Assembly: GCF_000424305.1 (NCBI RefSeq)
Contig: NZ_AUJQ01000005.1
Span: 1-64,000, forward strand
Origin: Pseudobutyrivibrio ruminis AD2017
GTDB taxonomy: Bacteria; Bacillota; Clostridia; Lachnospirales; Lachnospiraceae
Direction of reading: 5' to 3'
Length of the DNA stretch: 64,000 bases
In this document: piece after piece, positions 43,303-52,504 of the stretch
How the letters are laid out: each line of letters starts with the position of its first letter
How positions within the stretch are numbered: the stretch's first letter is position 1
The notes under the pieces: generated by a model
What the model was told of the DNA's origin: nothing
What the model saw: only the letters and a program-made list of their open reading frames with translations
Database searches by the model: none
Made by a program: the position numbers and the translations under genes

Positions 43303-44171
43303 TGAGTGATTATATTGTTAGAGGAACAGCCGCAAACGATTCAATCAGAGCTTTTGCAATCACTAGCCATGACATGGTAGAAGAGGCAAGACAGCGTCAT
43401 AATACATCACCTATTGTTACAGCAGCACTTGGAAGAATGCTTTCAGCAGGTTCCATGATGGGCGTAATGTTAAAGGGTGACGATGACCTTGTAACTCTCC
43501 AGATCCAGGGAAGTGGCCCACTAAAGGGAATTACAGTTACAGCCAATAGCAAGGGTGAAGTTAAGGGATTTCCTAATGTAGCAGTGGTAGATTTACCACC
43601 AAAGAATGGTAAGCTTGACGTAGGCGGCGCTATAGATCTTGGTATCATGAGAGTTATCAAGGATATGGGCTTAAAGGAGCCTTATGTTGGAACAGTAGAG
43701 CTTCAGACAGGTGAAATCGCTGAGGATTTAACATATTACTATGCTGTTTCAGAGCAGATTCCATCATCAGTAGGACTGGGTGTTCTTATGAATAAGGATA
43801 ACACTGTTAATTGTGCAGGTGGATTCATTATCCAGCTTATGCCATTTACTCCAGAGAAAGTAATCGAAAAGATTGAAGAAAACCTTAAGACACTTCCATC
43901 TGTTACGGAGATGCTTTCAAGCGGTAAGACACCAGAGCAGATGCTTGAGACAGTTCTTGCTGGTCTTGATTTGCAGTTCATGGAAACATATCCTGTAGGA
44001 TTTAAGTGTGACTGTTCTAGAGATAGAGTTGTTAAGAGCCTTGCATCTCTTGGCAAAGAAGATATGGATGAAATCATTGCTGATGGCAAGCCAGTAGAGG
44101 TAAAATGCCAGTTCTGTAATGAGGCATACGAATTTTCCATCGAGGATTTAAAGACTTTTAGGAGGAAATAG
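43302..44171 (+). CDS. hslO: Hsp33 redox-regulated chaperone
   Basis: 289 residues. Hsp33 becomes an active holdase when oxidised: the C-terminal zinc centre is visible as CDC (in FKCDCSRD) and CQFC, four cysteines that bind Zn in the reduced state. N-terminal segments MSDYIVRGTAANDSIRAFA and LGRMLSAGSMMGVMLKGDDDL match the family. Length is normal. It overlaps the methyltransferase stop by 1 nt and is followed by a large terminator. Confidence 0.95.
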   Translation: MSDYIVRGTAANDSIRAFAITSHDMVEEARQRHNTSPIVTAALGRMLSAGSMMGVMLKGDDDLVTLQIQGSGPLKGITVTANSKGEVKGFPNVAVVDLPPKNGKLDVGGAIDLGIMRVIKDMGLKEPYVGTVELQTGEIAEDLTYYYAVSEQIPSSVGLGVLMNKDNTVNCAGGFIIQLMPFTPEKVIEKIEENLKTLPSVTEMLSSGKTPEQMLETVLAGLDLQFMETYPVGFKCDCSRDRVVKSLASLGKEDMDEIIADGKPVEVKCQFCNEAYEFSIEDLKTFRRK

Positions 44172-44179
44172 TCAAATAA

Positions 44180-44254
44180 ACTCCGTTTATAGCAAAAAAG
44201 TTTAGTTGTTTTTAATTTTAATTATCTTGTAAACTAGGAAACGGAGTTATTGTA
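44180..44254 (+). terminator. Long two-part terminator after hslO
   Basis: Outer arms AACTCCGTTT (44180-44189) and AAACGGAGTT (44240-44249) enclose inner arms AGTTTA/TAAACT (44200-44205, 44231-44236). Only a weak U-tail follows (ATTGTAT). Confidence 0.6.
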
Positions 44255-44281
44255 TATACAAATATATAGAAGGTAACCTTA

Positions 44282-45982
44282 ATGAAAAAGCGTAAAAAGA
44301 ATAAGTTTAAATCATATAGACTAAACAGGTCTACGGTTCTTAAAGGCGGCATTATCTGCGCCGCAGTTTTAATTGTATATCTTGCAGGTAGTTTGTTCTT
44401 TAGTAATCATTTTTACATGAGAAGTAAGGTAAATGGTGTTGGAGCATCATTCCTTAATGCCGAAAGTACATACAATAAAATCGTTAAAAATGCAGATAAA
44501 TATACTATTTCCTTCAAGGATGCTGACGGTAAGGTAGTTAACGAAGTAAACTCCAGCGATTTAGGAGTAGCCGTTAATTACGATGCCTCACAGGTTCAGG
44601 ATATTCTTGATAAGCAGACAGGTTTCAACTGGATTGGTCGTTTAATTATTCCAGCTGAATATTATACAGCTACAGGAAATGCATACGATGAAGCTAAGGT
44701 AAGAGCTGTTGCTGAGAGTCTTGACTTCAGCAATCAGAAATCTACTAAGGAATCTGAGGATGCTTATATCAAATTTGATGGTGATAAATTCGTTATAGTT
44801 GATGAAGTTTACGGTGACAGAATCGACACAGAGGGTGTAGAGGAAGCTATCGTTTATGCGGTAGAAAACCTTCAGAGAGTTATCAACATTGCTGATGGTT
44901 CTTGCTACAACAAGCCTGATGTTAAGGCTGATGATGATAACATCAAGAAAGCTGTTGCTAAGCTTAATGATTACATGGATATAGATATCCATTATGATTT
45001 AGGCGAGGGCATCACAGAAGATATTCCAAAGGAAGTAAAAGCTTCATTCTTTAACTGGGATGATAAATACAAAGTATTCTTTGAGAGAGATTCTATTGGT
45101 GAATATGTCAACGCTATGGGTGATAAGTACAACACCTATGGTAAGAAAAAGGAATTCACTACAACTGATGGAGAAGAAATCACAGTTCCTGCAGGTTCTT
45201 TTGGTTGGAGAATTGCATACGATGGTGAAATAGATGCCATTATCGCAGATTTTAAAGCCGGTAAAGATGTTACTCGTGATTTTACATATTTATATTATGG
45301 AACAAGCCACGGTGAACATGATTATGGCAATTCCTATGTAGAAGTTAATCTTTCAAAGCAGCATGTTTATGTATACAAGGACGGAGAAATGGTCTTTGAT
45401 ACAGACTGCGTATCAGGTAAGATCGTAGGAAATCATGGCACACATACAGGTGTGTACCCTATAGCTTACAAGCAGACAGAGGCAACCCTTAAGGGTGACA
45501 ATTATGAATCTCACGTTCATTTCTGGATGCCATTTAACATGGGCGAAGGTTTACATGATGCTACATGGCGCTCAAAGTTCGGCGGAAATATTTATAGAAC
45601 AAGCGGAAGCCATGGCTGTGTTAACTTACCATTATCATCAGCTGAAAAGATATATAATATTGTTGAAGCTGGATGGCCAGTTATTGTATTCTACACAGGT
45701 GATACTGAGGCAGAAAATTATAAGCTTCAGAATCCTCAGCTTAATGTAATAGATTTAATCACAAAGATTGGACCTGTAACAGCACTTGAGCAGGAGGCTT
45801 CTATTGCAGAGGCAAGAGCTCAGTACGAGGCACTTACAGAAGAACAAAAAGCGTTAGTTACAAACTATCAGGATCTTGTTAACGCAGAACTTACACTTCA
45901 GGTATTAAAGCAGCAGGCTGTTGATGCAGGAGCTGCAGCAGGTGAAGTAGCACCTGCAGATGGAACAGTTGTGACACCATAG
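44282..45982 (+). CDS. L,D-transpeptidase (YkuD) with peptidoglycan-binding domain
   Basis: 566 residues. One N-terminal membrane helix (GGIICAAVLIVYLAGSLFF) is followed by a PG_binding_4-like region (~60-350, with 'FLNAESTYNKIVKNADKYT'), then the YkuD catalytic domain with HGTHTGVYPI and SGSHGCVNLP (catalytic Cys446). It forms 3-3 cross-links or anchors proteins in the cell wall, outside the membrane. The C-terminal ~70 residues (EQEASIAEARAQYEALTEEQKALV) are a helical extension of unknown role. Monocistronic after the long hairpin. Confidence 0.9.
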   Translation: MKKRKKNKFKSYRLNRSTVLKGGIICAAVLIVYLAGSLFFSNHFYMRSKVNGVGASFLNAESTYNKIVKNADKYTISFKDADGKVVNEVNSSDLGVAVNYDASQVQDILDKQTGFNWIGRLIIPAEYYTATGNAYDEAKVRAVAESLDFSNQKSTKESEDAYIKFDGDKFVIVDEVYGDRIDTEGVEEAIVYAVENLQRVINIADGSCYNKPDVKADDDNIKKAVAKLNDYMDIDIHYDLGEGITEDIPKEVKASFFNWDDKYKVFFERDSIGEYVNAMGDKYNTYGKKKEFTTTDGEEITVPAGSFGWRIAYDGEIDAIIADFKAGKDVTRDFTYLYYGTSHGEHDYGNSYVEVNLSKQHVYVYKDGEMVFDTDCVSGKIVGNHGTHTGVYPIAYKQTEATLKGDNYESHVHFWMPFNMGEGLHDATWRSKFGGNIYRTSGSHGCVNLPLSSAEKIYNIVEAGWPVIVFYTGDTEAENYKLQNPQLNVIDLITKIGPVTALEQEASIAEARAQYEALTEEQKALVTNYQDLVNAELTLQVLKQQAVDAGAAAGEVAPADGTVVTP

Positions 45983-46006
45983 TTTCTTTTTAAATGTGAG
46001 GCAAAT

Positions 46007-47068
46007 ATGACTAGTTGGAAAGAAAACGTTCGAGAAGTAGTACCTTACACACCAGGCGAGCAGCCTAAAACAAAAGTAATAAAGCTTAATACTAATGAAA
46101 ATCCATACCCACCAAGTCCTTTGGTGGGTAAAGCTATTTCTGATGTAAAGCTTGATGCCCTTAGGAAATATCCAGATCCTAATTGCAGTAATCTTATTTC
46201 TGCAATCGCAGATTATCATGGCGTTGATAAAGAAAATGTTTTTGTAGGAGTTGGCTCAGATGATGTTTTGGCAATGAGCTTTCTTACATTTTTCAATTCT
46301 AATAAGCCAGTATTTTTTCCAGATATTACATATTCATTTTATGATGTATGGGCAGATTTATTTCGAATTCCATACGAAAAAAAGAGTTTGGATGAGACGT
46401 TTAAAATCAAACCAGAGGATTATGATGAACCTTGTGGCGGCATAGTTATTCCAAATCCTAATGCTCCTACTGGAATTGCAGAACCTGTTTCATTTTTTGA
46501 AAACATTGTAAAAAAGCATCCAGAATGCATCGTTATCATTGATGAGGCATATGTTGATTTTGGCTCAATGTCATGCATAGATTTGGTTCGTAAATACGAT
46601 AATCTGTTAGTGGTTCGTACATTTTCAAAATCAAGAGCCATGGCTGGTAATCGTATAGGATATGCCATTGGTGATAAAGAGCTCATCAAATATCTGTCTG
46701 ATTGCAAGTTTTCTTTTAATTCCTATACTATGGATACCATTACACTTGCGGCAGGAGTTGCATCAATCCAGGATGATAGCTATTTTAAGGAAAAACTTGA
46801 AGCAGTTATCAACACAAGAGAATGGACTAAGAAACAGCTTTCCACACTGGGCTTTACTTACCCAGATTCAAAGAGCAATTTTATTTTTGCAAAACACGAA
46901 TCAGTTGAAGCTTCTTATATTTTTGAGGAGCTTAAAAAGGCGGGAATATATGTAAGATATTTTTCAAAGCCTGAACGTATTTCAAACTATCTGCGTATCA
47001 GCATTGGAACAGATGAAGAGATGCAGGTGTTTATAGATGAATTAAGTAAGATAATAAAAGGAGTTTAG
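46007..47068 (+). CDS. hisC: Histidinol-phosphate aminotransferase
   Basis: 353 residues of the fold type I PLP family: LNTNENPYPPSPLV substrate loop, VGVGSDDVL, IPNPNAPTGI, IDEAYVDFG and the PLP lysine Lys208 in RTFSKSRAMAGNRIGYA. It makes L-histidinol phosphate (reverse to glutamate transamination) in histidine synthesis. No other his genes are close, so aromatic or other specificity is possible. GAGG precedes ATG 46007. Confidence 0.85.
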   Translation: MTSWKENVREVVPYTPGEQPKTKVIKLNTNENPYPPSPLVGKAISDVKLDALRKYPDPNCSNLISAIADYHGVDKENVFVGVGSDDVLAMSFLTFFNSNKPVFFPDITYSFYDVWADLFRIPYEKKSLDETFKIKPEDYDEPCGGIVIPNPNAPTGIAEPVSFFENIVKKHPECIVIIDEAYVDFGSMSCIDLVRKYDNLLVVRTFSKSRAMAGNRIGYAIGDKELIKYLSDCKFSFNSYTMDTITLAAGVASIQDDSYFKEKLEAVINTREWTKKQLSTLGFTYPDSKSNFIFAKHESVEASYIFEELKKAGIYVRYFSKPERISNYLRISIGTDEEMQVFIDELSKIIKGV

Positions 47069-47073
47069 TTTTA

Positions 47074-47544
47074 ATGATTAATTATTTAATAGTATTTTTT
47101 ATTTCCATGGTACCGTTGATTGAGCTTAGAGGTGCAATTCCTTATGCAGTTGCTAACAACATGCCACTTCTTCAGAGCTATATCATTGCAATTATAGGTA
47201 ACATGATTCCTATGCCAATCATTTTCTTCTTCGCAAGAAGAGTTCTTGAGTGGGGAAAGGATAAGCCAGTTATCGGAGGATTCTTTACATTCTGTCTCGA
47301 AAAAGGACACAAGGGTGGTGAGAAACTTAAGGAAAAGGCTGGTAATGGACTTTACGTTGCATTATTCTTATTTGTAGGTATTCCAGTTCCTGGAACAGGT
47401 GCATGGACAGGTACACTTGCTGCATCTATCCTTGATATGGATTTCAAAAAGAGTGTTAAGGCTACAATGGCAGGTATTGTACTTGCTGGTGTTATTATGG
47501 GCGCTGGAACAAAAATCATTATGTTTATCGCTAGCTTATTTTAA
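47074..47544 (+). CDS. Small multidrug-export-family membrane protein (COG2426)
   Basis: 156 residues with four hydrophobic segments and the family marks VPLIELRGAIPYAV, GNMIPMPIIFFFARR and GIPVPGTGAWTGTLAASIL. The family (Sm_multidrug_ex) is named for proposed export but has no proven substrate. It follows hisC by 5 nt with AAGGAG, so it is in the same transcript. Confidence 0.85.
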   Translation: MINYLIVFFISMVPLIELRGAIPYAVANNMPLLQSYIIAIIGNMIPMPIIFFFARRVLEWGKDKPVIGGFFTFCLEKGHKGGEKLKEKAGNGLYVALFLFVGIPVPGTGAWTGTLAASILDMDFKKSVKATMAGIVLAGVIMGAGTKIIMFIASLF

Positions 47545-47556
47545 AAGGTGTTGAAT

Positions 47557-47742
47557 ATGGATACAGTTAATATGATAATTAACGTAATAGCCATAATGGC
47601 TGGTCTTACTATTTATATTGGCATTAGCAATACCAAATGGGGTAAGGATCATCAACAATATCAGTATGCCATAATGCTTGGTGCGATTCTTTTGGCAGTC
47701 TTAATAGGAGGTTTTATTAGATGGCTAATAGTAGTAAGGTAA
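47557..47742 (+). CDS. Small two-helix membrane protein
   Basis: 61 residues from ATG 47557 (AAAAGG 8 nt upstream; an in-frame GTG at 47548 overlaps the ribosome site). Two hydrophobic helices (MIINVIAIMAGLTIYIGIS and YAIMLGAILLAVLIGGFIRWLIVV). Function unknown. Its 3' end overlaps the next gene by 22 nt in another frame. Confidence 0.65.
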   Translation: MDTVNMIINVIAIMAGLTIYIGISNTKWGKDHQQYQYAIMLGAILLAVLIGGFIRWLIVVR

Positions 47743-47927
47743 AAAAATCTAGTGGAACAGCCTGCGAGTACTGTAATAACTTCGTTTGGGATGAAGAAGA
47801 CGAACAGTATTATTGCGAGATGGACATGGATGAAGACGATTACGTTAGGCTGGTAACAGGACATTATAAGGAATGTCCATACTTTGTAGATGGCGATGAA
47901 TACAAGGTAGTACGCCACCAAAATTAA
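47721..47927 (+). CDS. Small cysteine-containing protein, DUF6472-like
   Basis: 68 residues with CEYCNNFVWDEEDEQYYCEMDMDEDD and HYKECPYF: a CxxC pair plus two more Cys that probably bind zinc, in a very acidic context. It resembles the DUF6472 family of Lachnospiraceae, function unknown. The ribosome site (AGGAGG at 47706-47711) lies within the preceding gene, supporting the overlapping start at 47721. Confidence 0.8.
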   Translation: MANSSKVKKSSGTACEYCNNFVWDEEDEQYYCEMDMDEDDYVRLVTGHYKECPYFVDGDEYKVVRHQN

Positions 47928-48014
47928 AAAACGAAAAAAATTCGAAATTTATAGATTATTTATAACAATTTGTGGTAGTATATTTATGTTAGAAAAAAGT
48001 AGGAGGAAAAAAGG

Positions 48015-49652
48015 GTGATTAAGAAAAAAGCATCAAGGGTATGCAAAACACTTGCAGCAGTATTTCTTGCTGTATGTATGACATTGTCAGTTCCAGCTAC
48101 TGCAAATGCTGCGGGAGCGCAAGGAATTGATGTTTCAAAGTATCAGGGAGCTATTAATTGGGCAGCAGTTGCTCAGTCAGGTGTTTCCTATACATTTATT
48201 AAAGTAGGAAGCACAAAGAGTGGTATTGATCCATACTTCGCAGCTAACGTTCAGGGAGCACAGGCTGCAGGTATTCGTACAGGTGTCTATATTTATTCTT
48301 ATGCAACAAGCGTAGAGGCAGCAGCACAGGAAGCAGCATTAGTTCTTCAGTGGATTGAGCCATATAACATTAACTTCCCAGTTGCATTTGATATTGAGGA
48401 TAAAACACAGAAGGGATTGGATCCAAATACATGTACAGCAATGGCTAACACATTCTGTAGCATTATTTCACAGGCTGGTTACACTCCAATTCTTTACACA
48501 TATACAAACTTTTATAAAACACATTTCACATCAGCACTTGCTTATGATAAATGGATTGCACAGTATGCAGATCATAACGACATTCCAGGCTGGGCTATCT
48601 GGCAGTATTCTTCAGGTGGAGCAGTAGCAGGTGTAAACGGAAGAGTTGATATGAACATTGCAGCTAAGGATTACACAGCTTACATTCCACAGCTTGGTTT
48701 ACTTGATCTTGGCGCAGGAAACATATTCTTCTTTAACAATTTCCGTAGACAGTTTGGTTGGATAGATATTGCAGGTACTAAGTATCACACAGATCCAGCT
48801 ACTGGTATTGTTACTTATGGTTGGTTCGCTGATCCTACAGGAACATATTATTTTGCTCCAAAGACAGCAAATGCTGTAGTAGGACTTAACACAATCGATA
48901 AGGGTATCTATTACTTCAATGAGGCTGCACAGCTTCAGACAGGATGGATTGAATTAGGTGGTAACACATTCTTATTTAATCCAGCAGAAAACGGCAAGCT
49001 TTATACAGGATGGTTTGCTGATCCAGCAACAGGTACACGTTACTTAGATACAACAGATGGTCACATGGTTAAGGGACTTGTTGTTATCGACAAGGATATC
49101 TACTACTTCAACGACCAGGGCTACTTACAGACAGGTTGGGTTGATGTAAATGGAATCACATACTTATTTAACCCAACAGACAATGGTAAGCTTTACAAGG
49201 GTTGGTGGACAGATGCTACTGGCACATACTACTTAGACCCTAAGGATGCTCATAAGACAACAGGACTTGCAGCAATCGACGGAAACGTTTATTACTTCAA
49301 CGAAGCAGGACAGATGCAGATTGGTGCATACGTTGTTAACGGCAATACATATTTCTTCGGACCAGATGGAAAGATGCAGACAGGCTTCCAGCAGGTTGGA
49401 AATAACCCATTCTACTTTGCAGACAACGGTGCAATGGTAAAGGGTGTATTCCAGGCTAAGGACGGAAACATCTACTACGCAGATGATAAGACAGGTATCA
49501 TAATCCGAAATCAGGTTATGCAGGTAGGCGCTCAGCAGTATTTATTTGGCGCAGACGGAAAGCTTGTTAAGAATCAGGTAGTACAGGTTGGAAACATGTT
49601 ATATCAGACAAACGAAACCGGTGTTGTTACTGCGCAGGCACCTGCGCAGTAA
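48015..49652 (+). CDS. Secreted GH25 lysozyme with cell-wall-binding repeats
   Basis: 545 residues. GTG start at 48015 follows AGGAGG; the signal peptide ends TANA-AGAQG. The GH25 muramidase domain (~36-225) shows GIDVSKYQGAINW and the catalytic acid stretch PVAFDIEDK. About nine Trp/Tyr/Gly-rich cell-wall-binding repeats follow (for example GWIELGGNTFLFNP, GLAAIDGNVYYFNEAGQMQ). Unlike the neighbours, the 3' end overlaps the convergent ECF gene by 54 nt. Acts outside the cell on peptidoglycan, for turnover or competition. Confidence 0.93.
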   Translation: MIKKKASRVCKTLAAVFLAVCMTLSVPATANAAGAQGIDVSKYQGAINWAAVAQSGVSYTFIKVGSTKSGIDPYFAANVQGAQAAGIRTGVYIYSYATSVEAAAQEAALVLQWIEPYNINFPVAFDIEDKTQKGLDPNTCTAMANTFCSIISQAGYTPILYTYTNFYKTHFTSALAYDKWIAQYADHNDIPGWAIWQYSSGGAVAGVNGRVDMNIAAKDYTAYIPQLGLLDLGAGNIFFFNNFRRQFGWIDIAGTKYHTDPATGIVTYGWFADPTGTYYFAPKTANAVVGLNTIDKGIYYFNEAAQLQTGWIELGGNTFLFNPAENGKLYTGWFADPATGTRYLDTTDGHMVKGLVVIDKDIYYFNDQGYLQTGWVDVNGITYLFNPTDNGKLYKGWWTDATGTYYLDPKDAHKTTGLAAIDGNVYYFNEAGQMQIGAYVVNGNTYFFGPDGKMQTGFQQVGNNPFYFADNGAMVKGVFQAKDGNIYYADDKTGIIIRNQVMQVGAQQYLFGADGKLVKNQVVQVGNMLYQTNETGVVTAQAPAQ

Positions 49653-50195
49653 GGGGTACAAAACAGAGGATATAATCACTCCGAATATACCCTGAATGAT
49701 GTTTGGAATGATTCCAGCAAGGGATGCAATAACACCTGCAGAAAGGGTAACATCATTTAAAACCGAAAGCATAAATATTTCAAAAACAAAATAACCAAAA
49801 ACCATGACAGCCTCACCAGCTACTCCACTAATGATTAGTGCTGGTAGGGCTGTTTTTGTATGTATATGTTTTGCAATAGGCTTGCAAATGAAATAGGCTG
49901 TAATGGCTGTAAGTGCCTTAATAATAAATGTGGCTGGAACATAAATAAAATACCCACCAATCAAATCCGAAAGAGCTGAACCAAACCCAGCAGCCAAGGC
50001 TCCCCATAATGGCCCGAGTAGTAAGCCTGATAGTAATACAAATCCATCCCCAGGATGTATGTAGCCGTTGGTAGGTGTTGGTATTTTGATAATCATTGTA
50101 CCGACGCAAGTAAGTGCAGCAAACAATGCAGCTATAATTGTTTTTCGGGTGGTGTCCGTTTTTAATCTGTTTGCAGTTAAAGTAGTATCATTCAT
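49599..50195 (-). CDS. ECF transporter substrate-binding (S) component
   Basis: 198 residues with about six membrane segments and the features of the S-component family: KTIIAALFAALTCVGTMIIKIP, GYIHPGDGFVLLSGLLLGPLWGALAAGFGSALSDLIGGY, and NIIQGIFGVIISSVLYP. It binds a vitamin-like substrate and would use shared EcfAAT encoded elsewhere. It is divergent from a MocR-like regulator; such pairs often handle vitamin B6, so pyridoxine is a guess. AGGAGG precedes the start at 50195. The last 18 codons, including the stop, run antisense to the lysozyme end. Confidence 0.85.
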   Translation of the reverse strand: MNDTTLTANRLKTDTTRKTIIAALFAALTCVGTMIIKIPTPTNGYIHPGDGFVLLSGLLLGPLWGALAAGFGSALSDLIGGYFIYVPATFIIKALTAITAYFICKPIAKHIHTKTALPALIISGVAGEAVMVFGYFVFEIFMLSVLNDVTLSAGVIASLAGIIPNIIQGIFGVIISSVLYPLLRRCLRSNNTGFVCLI

Positions 50196-50322
50196 TAGCT
50201 GGTCCTCCTCGTTAAGTGGAATTTGAAAAAGCGCTATTTCTTTTTTTATATGTTGAAGCTATAATAGCACTAAGCTGTAACTAAAAAAATGCGCAAATGT
50301 TGCAATAAAAAAGGGGACAGAT

Positions 50323-51606
50323 ATGAAGGTATATGAACAGGTTTATAGTTTTTATGTAAAGCAAATAGAGGATAGTAGTCTGAAGGCAGGGGACAGGATG
50401 CCATCCATCAGGGAGTCGGAACGTACTTTAAATGTAAGCAGAACCTCCATAGAAACAGCGTATCTACAGCTGGCAGCAGATGGATACATTTATTCAGTGG
50501 AGAAGGTTGGATATTTCGTATCTGACATGGTTGCCAGATTGGAAGATAAAAAAACTCAGGTCGCAATAGGAAATGCTCGAGAATCAAAAAAAGAATACAC
50601 CTATGACCTGGCAGTTATCGGCGAGGATAAAACTGTGTCTTGTCTACAGCTGTGGAGACGCTATATGAAATCTGCACTTAGGCAGGAGGAAAGACTGCTT
50701 AATTATCCTAATAATCAAGGTGAGGAGGATTTGCGCCAAGAGATAGCAGCATATGTTAGAAAAACAAGAAATATCATTTGTAGTGCAGATGATATTGTTA
50801 TTGGGGCGGGCTTTCAAAGTCTATTATCACTTCTTATTTCCCTTATTCCAGGTGAGAAAACCATATCATTTCCAACAAAGAATTTTGCTGATGGCGCCAC
50901 CATATTTAAGAACGCGGGTTATGAAGTAAACTACAGAAATAAAGAATGTCACGTTATTTATGTTACACCTTCTTATATGACAAAATGGGGCGAGGTCATG
51001 ACCATGAAACGACGTCATGAGCTAATAGACCATGCCAGGGTTAACAATCATCTTATCATTGAGGATGATTATCAGAATGAATTTGTATTTTCAAATAAAG
51101 CGACTCCAAGTCTGTATGCCATGACAGGAGGGGAGAATATTGCCTTCTTAGGATCATTTTCAAGAGTCCTATTGCCAAGTGTTAGAATAAGCTTTTTGAT
51201 TTTGCCTAAGGGTGTGCGAAAAGAATACGATGGAATAAAGCATCTATATAATCAGACTGCATCCATTGCAGAGCAGATTGCATTAGCCTCCTTCTTACGT
51301 GACGGTCATCTTAACAGGCATATTAAAAAGATGAGACGCTTATATGAAGAAAAACGTAAGCTGATGTACAACGGACTAAAAAGAGCTTTTGATAAGGATG
51401 CCAGTATTTTTATGGGTGAGAGCGGAATGGAAATCGGGGTGAAGCTTTCAGGAAAACATTTGGCAGACAAATTAAAGAAAAGTGATGTGCGTGTAAACAT
51501 AGTAGATTCCGGGTCAGATACGGCCTTGTTTTTGGTTTCATGTAGTAGGATTGACATAGATGATATAAGCCTTGCAATAGATAAATTAAATTATGGTTTA
51601 CAATAA
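50323..51606 (+). CDS. MocR-type GntR regulator lacking the PLP lysine
   Basis: 427 residues: GntR winged helix (1-75, LKAGDRMPSIRESERTLNVSRTSIETAY) plus an aminotransferase-like domain (LIIEDDYQNEF at ~245-255). In MocR proteins PLP is bound by Lys in S-F-S-K-x-L; here it reads LGSFSRVLLPS with Arg281. A YVTPSYMTKWGE segment also replaces the usual PTG loop. It may sense a different ligand. Divergent from the ECF component, so it probably controls that gene. ATG 50323 lies behind GGGGAC, a weak ribosome site. Confidence 0.82.
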   Translation: MKVYEQVYSFYVKQIEDSSLKAGDRMPSIRESERTLNVSRTSIETAYLQLAADGYIYSVEKVGYFVSDMVARLEDKKTQVAIGNARESKKEYTYDLAVIGEDKTVSCLQLWRRYMKSALRQEERLLNYPNNQGEEDLRQEIAAYVRKTRNIICSADDIVIGAGFQSLLSLLISLIPGEKTISFPTKNFADGATIFKNAGYEVNYRNKECHVIYVTPSYMTKWGEVMTMKRRHELIDHARVNNHLIIEDDYQNEFVFSNKATPSLYAMTGGENIAFLGSFSRVLLPSVRISFLILPKGVRKEYDGIKHLYNQTASIAEQIALASFLRDGHLNRHIKKMRRLYEEKRKLMYNGLKRAFDKDASIFMGESGMEIGVKLSGKHLADKLKKSDVRVNIVDSGSDTALFLVSCSRIDIDDISLAIDKLNYGLQ

Positions 51607-51669
51607 CGCTTTAGTATGCTAAAGTATACGTATGACAATTTAGTACATTATCACGCTAAAGTGTTTTTA
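51605..51669 (+). terminator. Terminator after the MocR-like gene
   Basis: AACGCTTTAG (51605-51614) and CTAAAGTGTT (51656-51665), one G-U pair, followed by TTTAG; an inner palindrome CTTTAGTATGCTAAAG overlaps the left arm. Confidence 0.6.
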
Positions 51670-51703
51670 GAACTGTAAACAATGATTTAAAGGAGATTCT
51701 ACT

Positions 51704-52483
51704 ATGAAAAAAAGAATATTAGCAGTAATGCTCACAGGAATTATGATGCTTTCAATGGTTGCTTGTGGTTCTGAAGAAAGCGATTTGGAATACATCAAAA
51801 ATAAGGGCACACTTACAGTTGGTATTACAGATTTTGCACCAATGGATTACAAGGATGATAACGGCGATTGGATTGGCTATGATGCTGATTTAGCTAAGAA
51901 GGTAGCTGAATCTCTCGGTGTAGAGGTTGAATTTGTTGAAATCGATTGGGACAACAAAATCTTAGAACTTCAGAACAAATCAATTGATGTGGTTTGGAAC
52001 GGCATGACACTTACACCTGAGGTTACAAACGCAATGGCATGCACAAATGCATATCTTAACAACGCTCAGGTTGTAGTAGTAAATAAGGATATGGCTGATT
52101 CGGTAACAGATGTTGATTCCGCTAAGGAACTTAGCTTTGCAGTTGAATCTGGTTCAGCCGGTGAGGCAGCCGCAGAAGAAAATGGTTTCAATTATGTAGC
52201 TGTAAAATCTCAGGCAGATGCAGTAATGGAGGTTTCAGCTGGCACATCAGATGCTTGCATAATCGACCTTCTTATGGCAGGTGCAATGGTAGGCGAGGGA
52301 ACCAGCTACGAGAATCTTACACACACTGTTGAGCTTACAACAGAAGAATATGGAATCGGATGTAGAAAGGGTTCCGACTTAGCTGAATACATCAATAAGG
52401 AGCTTAAGGCTCTTTATGATGATGGCACAATGGAAGAAATTGCAAACACCTATGGTGTGCAGGATGCAATCGTAAAACTATAA
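51704..52483 (+). CDS. Polar amino-acid ABC transporter binding lipoprotein
   Basis: 259 residues with a lipoprotein signal (LSMVAC), then the SBP_bac_3 fold: GTLTVGITDFAPMDYKDDNGDWIGYDADLAKKVAESLGVEVEFV and IDVVWNGMTLTPEV. It binds a polar amino acid outside the membrane and hands it to the permease encoded next. AAGGAG precedes ATG 51704. First gene of a binding protein-permease-ATPase operon. Confidence 0.9.
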   Translation: MKKRILAVMLTGIMMLSMVACGSEESDLEYIKNKGTLTVGITDFAPMDYKDDNGDWIGYDADLAKKVAESLGVEVEFVEIDWDNKILELQNKSIDVVWNGMTLTPEVTNAMACTNAYLNNAQVVVVNKDMADSVTDVDSAKELSFAVESGSAGEAAAEENGFNYVAVKSQADAVMEVSAGTSDACIIDLLMAGAMVGEGTSYENLTHTVELTTEEYGIGCRKGSDLAEYINKELKALYDDGTMEEIANTYGVQDAIVKL

Positions 52484-52504
52484 AATAACAATTAAGGAAA
52501 TATT

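Noticed and set aside
50211-50220. Single GTTAAGTGGA box upstream of the ECF gene
   Set aside because: Resembles the array box but is isolated and adjoins the ribosome site; no evidence of function.
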